DNA from: Limnomonas spitsbergensis
Lineage: Eukaryota; Chlorophyta; Chlorophyceae; Chlamydomonadales
Assembly: GCA_037349105.1 (NCBI GenBank)
Contig: JAYJMM010000038.1
Span: forward strand, 4,314,501 to 4,378,500
Length of the DNA stretch: 64,000 bases
Direction of reading: 5' to 3'
Shown: positions 59,301-64,000 of the stretch, in pieces
How positions within the stretch are numbered: position 1 is the first letter of the stretch
Layout of the letters: each line of letters opens with the position of its first letter
Position numbers and translations under genes: made by a program
The notes under the pieces: model-generated
Databases searched by the model: none
What the model was told of the DNA's origin: nothing
The model's input: the letters and a program-made list of their open reading frames with translations, nothing else

Positions 59301-62300
59301 GATGCCGATGCCGATGCCGATGCCGATGCCGATGCCGATGCCGATGCCGATGCCGATGCCGATGCCGATGCCGATGCCGATGCCGATGCCGATGCCGATG
59401 CCGATGCCGATGCCGATGCCGATGCCGATGCCGATGCCGATGCCGATGCCGATGCCGATGCCGATGCCGATGCCGATGCCGATGCCGATGCCGATGCCGA
59501 TGCCGATGCCGATGCCGATGCCGATGCCGATGCCGATGCCGATGCCGATGCCGATGCCGATGCCGATGCCGATGCCGATGCCGATGCCGATGCCGATGCC
59601 GATGCCGATGCCGATGCCGATGCCGATGCCGATGCCGATGCCGATGCCGATGCCGATGCCGATGCCGATGCCGATGCCGATGCCGATGCCGATGCCGATG
59701 CCGATGCCGATGCCGATGCCGATGCCGATGCCGATGCCGATGCCGATGCCGATGCCGATGCCGATGCCGATGCCGATGCCGATGCCGATGCCGATGCCGA
59801 TGCCGATGCCGATGCCGATGCCGATGCCGATGCCGATGCCGATGCCGATGCCGATGCCGATGCCGATGCCGATGCCGATGCCGATGCCGATGCCGATGCC
59901 GATGCCGATGCCGATGCCGATGCCGATGCCGATGCCGATGCCGATGCCGATGCCGATGCCGATGCCGATGCCGATGCCGATGCCGATGCCGATGCCGATG
60001 CCGATGCCGATGCCGATGCCGATGCCGATGCCGATGCCGATGCCGATGCCGATGCCGATGCCGATGCCGATGCCGATGCCGATGCCGATGCCGATGCCGA
60101 TGCCGATGCCGATGCCGATGCCGATGCCGATGCCGATGCCGATGCCGATGCCGATGCCGATGCCGATGCCGATGCCGATGCCGATGCCGATGCCGATGCC
60201 GATGCCGATGCCGATGCCGATGCCGATGCCGATGCCGATGCCGATGCCGATGCCGATGCCGATGCCGATGCCGATGCCGATGCCGATGCCGATGCCGATG
60301 CCGATGCCGATGCCGATGCCGATGCCGATGCCGATGCCGATGCCGATGCCGATGCCGATGCCGATGCCGATGCCGATGCCGATGCCGATGCCGATGCCGA
60401 TGCCGATGCCGATGCCGATGCCGATGCCGATGCCGATGCCGATGCCGATGCCGATGCCGATGCCGATGCCGATGCCGATGCCGATGCCGATGCCGATGCC
60501 GATGCCGATGCCGATGCCGATGCCGATGCCGATGCCGATGCCGATGCCGATGCCGATGCCGATGCCGATGCCGATGCCGATGCCGATGCCGATGCCGATG
60601 CCGATGCCGATGCCGATGCCGATGCCGATGCCGATGCCGATGCCGATGCCGATGCCGATGCCGATGCCGATGCCGATGCCGATGCCGATGCCGATGCCGA
60701 TGCCGATGCCGATGCCGATGCCGATGCCGATGCCGATGCCGATGCCGATGCCGATGCCGATGCCGATGCCGATGCCGATGCCGATGCCGATGCCGATGCC
60801 GATGCCGATGCCGATGCCGATGCCGATGCCGATGCCGATGCCGATGCCGATGCCGATGCCGATGCCGATGCCGATGCCGATGCCGATGCCGATGCCGATG
60901 CCGATGCCGATGCCGATGCCGATGCCGATGCCGATGCCGATGCCGATGCCGATGCCGATGCCGATGCCGATGCCGATGCCGATGCCGATGCCGATGCCGA
61001 TGCCGATGCCGATGCCGATGCCGATGCCGATGCCGATGCCGATGCCGATGCCGATGCCGATGCCGATGCCGATGCCGATGCCGATGCCGATGCCGATGCC
61101 GATGCCGATGCCGATGCCGATGCCGATGCCGATGCCGATGCCGATGCCGATGCCGATGCCGATGCCGATGCCGATGCCGATGCCGATGCCGATGCCGATG
61201 CCGATGCCGATGCCGATGCCGATGCCGATGCCGATGCCGATGCCGATGCCGATGCCGATGCCGATGCCGATGCCGATGCCGATGCCGATGCCGATGCCGA
61301 TGCCGATGCCGATGCCGATGCCGATGCCGATGCCGATGCCGATGCCGATGCCGATGCCGATGCCGATGCCGATGCCGATGCCGATGCCGATGCCGATGCC
61401 GATGCCGATGCCGATGCCGATGCCGATGCCGATGCCGATGCCGATGCCGATGCCGATGCCGATGCCGATGCCGATGCCGATGCCGATGCCGATGCCGATG
61501 CCGATGCCGATGCCGATGCCGATGCCGATGCCGATGCCGATGCCGATGCCGATGCCGATGCCGATGCCGATGCCGATGCCGATGCCGATGCCGATGCCGA
61601 TGCCGATGCCGATGCCGATGCCGATGCCGATGCCGATGCCGATGCCGATGCCGATGCCGATGCCGATGCCGATGCCGATGCCGATGCCGATGCCGATGCC
61701 GATGCCGATGCCGATGCCGATGCCGATGCCGATGCCGATGCCGATGCCGATGCCGATGCCGATGCCGATGCCGATGCCGATGCCGATGCCGATGCCGATG
61801 CCGATGCCGATGCCGATGCCGATGCCGATGCCGATGCCGATGCCGATGCCGATGCCGATGCCGATGCCGATGCCGATGCCGATGCCGATGCCGATGCCGA
61901 TGCCGATGCCGATGCCGATGCCGATGCCGATGCCGATGCCGATGCCGATGCCGATGCCGATGCCGATGCCGATGCCGATGCCGATGCCGATGCCGATGCC
62001 GATGCCGATGCCGATGCCGATGCCGATGCCGATGCCGATGCCGATGCCGATGCCGATGCCGATGCCGATGCCGATGCCGATGCCGATGCCGATGCCGATG
62101 CCGATGCCGATGCCGATGCCGATGCCGATGCCGATGCCGATGCCGATGCCGATGCCGATGCCGATGCCGATGCCGATGCCGATGCCGATGCCGATGCCGA
62201 TGCCGATGCCGATGCCGATGCCGATGCCGATGCCGATGCCGATGCCGATGCCGATGCCGATGCCGATGCCGATGCCGATGCCGATGCCGATGCCGATGCC

Positions 62301-64000
62301 GATGCCGATGCCGATGCCGATGCCGATGCCGATGCCGATGCCGATGCCGATGCCGATGCCGATGCCGATGCCGATGCCGATGCCGATGCCGATGCCGATG
62401 CCGATGCCGATGCCGATGCCGATGCCGATGCCGATGCCGATGCCGATGCCGATGCCGATGCCGATGCCGATGCCGATGCCGATGCCGATGCCGATGCCGA
62501 TGCCGATGCCGATGCCGATGCCGATGCCGATGCCGATGCCGATGCCGATGCCGATGCCGATGCCGATGCCGATGCCGATGCCGATGCCGATGCCGATGCC
62601 GATGCCGATGCCGATGCCGATGCCGATGCCGATGCCGATGCCGATGCCGATGCCGATGCCGATGCCGATGCCGATGCCGATGCCGATGCCGATGCCGATG
62701 CCGATGCCGATGCCGATGCCGATGCCGATGCCGATGCCGATGCCGATGCCGATGCCGATGCCGATGCCGATGCCGATGCCGATGCCGATGCCGATGCCGA
62801 TGCCGATGCCGATGCCGATGCCGATGCCGATGCCGATGCCGATGCCGATGCCGATGCCGATGCCGATGCCGATGCCGATGCCGATGCCGATGCCGATGCC
62901 GATGCCGATGCCGATGCCGATGCCGATGCCGATGCCGATGCCGATGCCGATGCCGATGCCGATGCCGATGCCGATGCCGATGCCGATGCCGATGCCGATG
63001 CCGATGCCGATGCCGATGCCGATGCCGATGCCGATGCCGATGCCGATGCCGATGCCGATGCCGATGCCGATGCCGATGCCGATGCCGATGCCGATGCCGA
63101 TGCCGATGCCGATGCCGATGCCGATGCCGATGCCGATGCCGATGCCGATGCCGATGCCGATGCCGATGCCGATGCCGATGCCGATGCCGATGCCGATGCC
63201 GATGCCGATGCCGATGCCGATGCCGATGCCGATGCCGATGCCGATGCCGATGCCGATGCCGATGCCGATGCCGATGCCGATGCCGATGCCGATGCCGATG
63301 CCGATGCCGATGCCGATGCCGATGCCGATGCCGATGCCGATGCCGATGCCGATGCCGATGCCGATGCCGATGCCGATGCCGATGCCGATGCCGATGCCGA
63401 TGCCGATGCCGATGCCGATGCCGATGCCGATGCCGATGCCGATGCCGATGCCGATGCCGATGCCGATGCCGATGCCGATGCCGATGCCGATGCCGATGCC
63501 GATGCCGATGCCGATGCCGATGCCGATGCCGATGCCGATGCCGATGCCGATGCCGATGCCGATGCCGATGCCGATGCCGATGCCGATGCCGATGCCGATG
63601 CCGATGCCGATGCCGATGCCGATGCCGATGCCGATGCCGATGCCGATGCCGATGCCGATGCCGATGCCGATGCCGATGCCGATGCCGATGCCGATGCCGA
63701 TGCCGATGCCGATGCCGATGCCGATGCCGATGCCGATGCCGATGCCGATGCCGATGCCGATGCCGATGCCGATGCCGATGCCGATGCCGATGCCGATGCC
63801 GATGCCGATGCCGATGCCGATGCCGATGCCGATGCCGATGCCGATGCCGATGCCGATGCCGATGCCGATGCCGATGCCGATGCCGATGCCGATGCCGATG
63901 CCGATGCCGATGCCGATGCCGATGCCGATGCCGATGCCGATGCCGATGCCGATGCCGATGCCGATGCCGATGCCGATGCCGATGCCGATGCCGATGCCGA
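47341..64000. repeat. 16.7-kb GATGCC hexanucleotide array reaching the window end
   Basis: About 2,770 copies of GATGCC. The only breaks I see are single-base indels or substitutions clustered between about 49220 and 51640; the last 12.3 kb is perfect. All six frames are stop-free (DA, MP, CR; GI, AS, HR), so any predicted protein here is an artefact. It has one CpG per unit. It is not a known telomere repeat. True length is unknown because it runs off the window. Confidence 0.98.

Noticed and set aside
47341..64000. Telomere at the window end
   Set aside because: GATGCC does not match the TTTAGGG-type telomere repeats of plants and green algae, and the array grades from internal variants with no subtelomere.

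Overview
This is nuclear DNA from a flagellated eukaryote, most likely a green alga. The genes are split by many short GT-AG introns, the sequence is GC-rich and loaded with minisatellites, and the retroelement fragments look like L1-type LINEs. A four-domain voltage-gated channel and a cilium protein of the TBC1D32/BROMI family both point to a flagellate. Codon use looks less extreme than I would expect in Chlamydomonas, so I lean to a prasinophyte (Pyramimonadales-like). That placement is inference.

Layout, all genes on the + strand. (1) Positions 1-1563 hold the last four recognisable exons of a channel gene whose 3' end meets a decayed antisense LINE (about 1560-2690). (2) Positions 2690-4117 are intergenic with no gene seen. 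(3) Positions 4118-27451 hold a complete second channel gene. I rebuilt 30 exons; every junction is GT-AG, every phase matches, and the total is 6618 nt (2205 aa plus stop). It is a Cav/Nav-superfamily alpha subunit with four S1-S6 repeats, a C-terminal EF-hand and an IQ-like segment. Its selectivity-filter residues read Q-D-E-E. (4) Positions 27452-29557 are intergenic, with a probable LINE tail. (5) Positions 29558-44441 hold a second complete gene of 14 exons (5307 nt, 1768 aa), which I identify as TBC1D32/BROMI from its C-terminal TBC-like end and its armadillo-like N-terminal part. (6) A 166-bp MITE follows at 44683-44848. (7) From about 44970 to the window end lies about 19 kb of GATGCC-family microsatellite.

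The strongest unexplained theme is the introns. Nearly every long intron carries its own private tandem array, and several arrays are visibly built from a splice site. One holds 28 copies of an exon end plus 5' donor (44-bp unit). Another holds a donor copied three times (31-bp unit). In several arrays the last unit is the real 3' acceptor and earlier units differ where the AG would be. Arrays that touch an acceptor contain essentially no AG dinucleotide for hundreds of bases, while AG-containing arrays lie about 90 bp or more from the acceptor. This looks like selection on satellite growth by splicing.

The two channel genes are tandem paralogues with identical 3' intron phases. The channel and BROMI genes may both serve the flagellum: in Chlamydomonas a Cav channel acts in the flagellar membrane, and in vertebrates BROMI works with CDK20/CCRK in cilium assembly. 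That functional link is inference.
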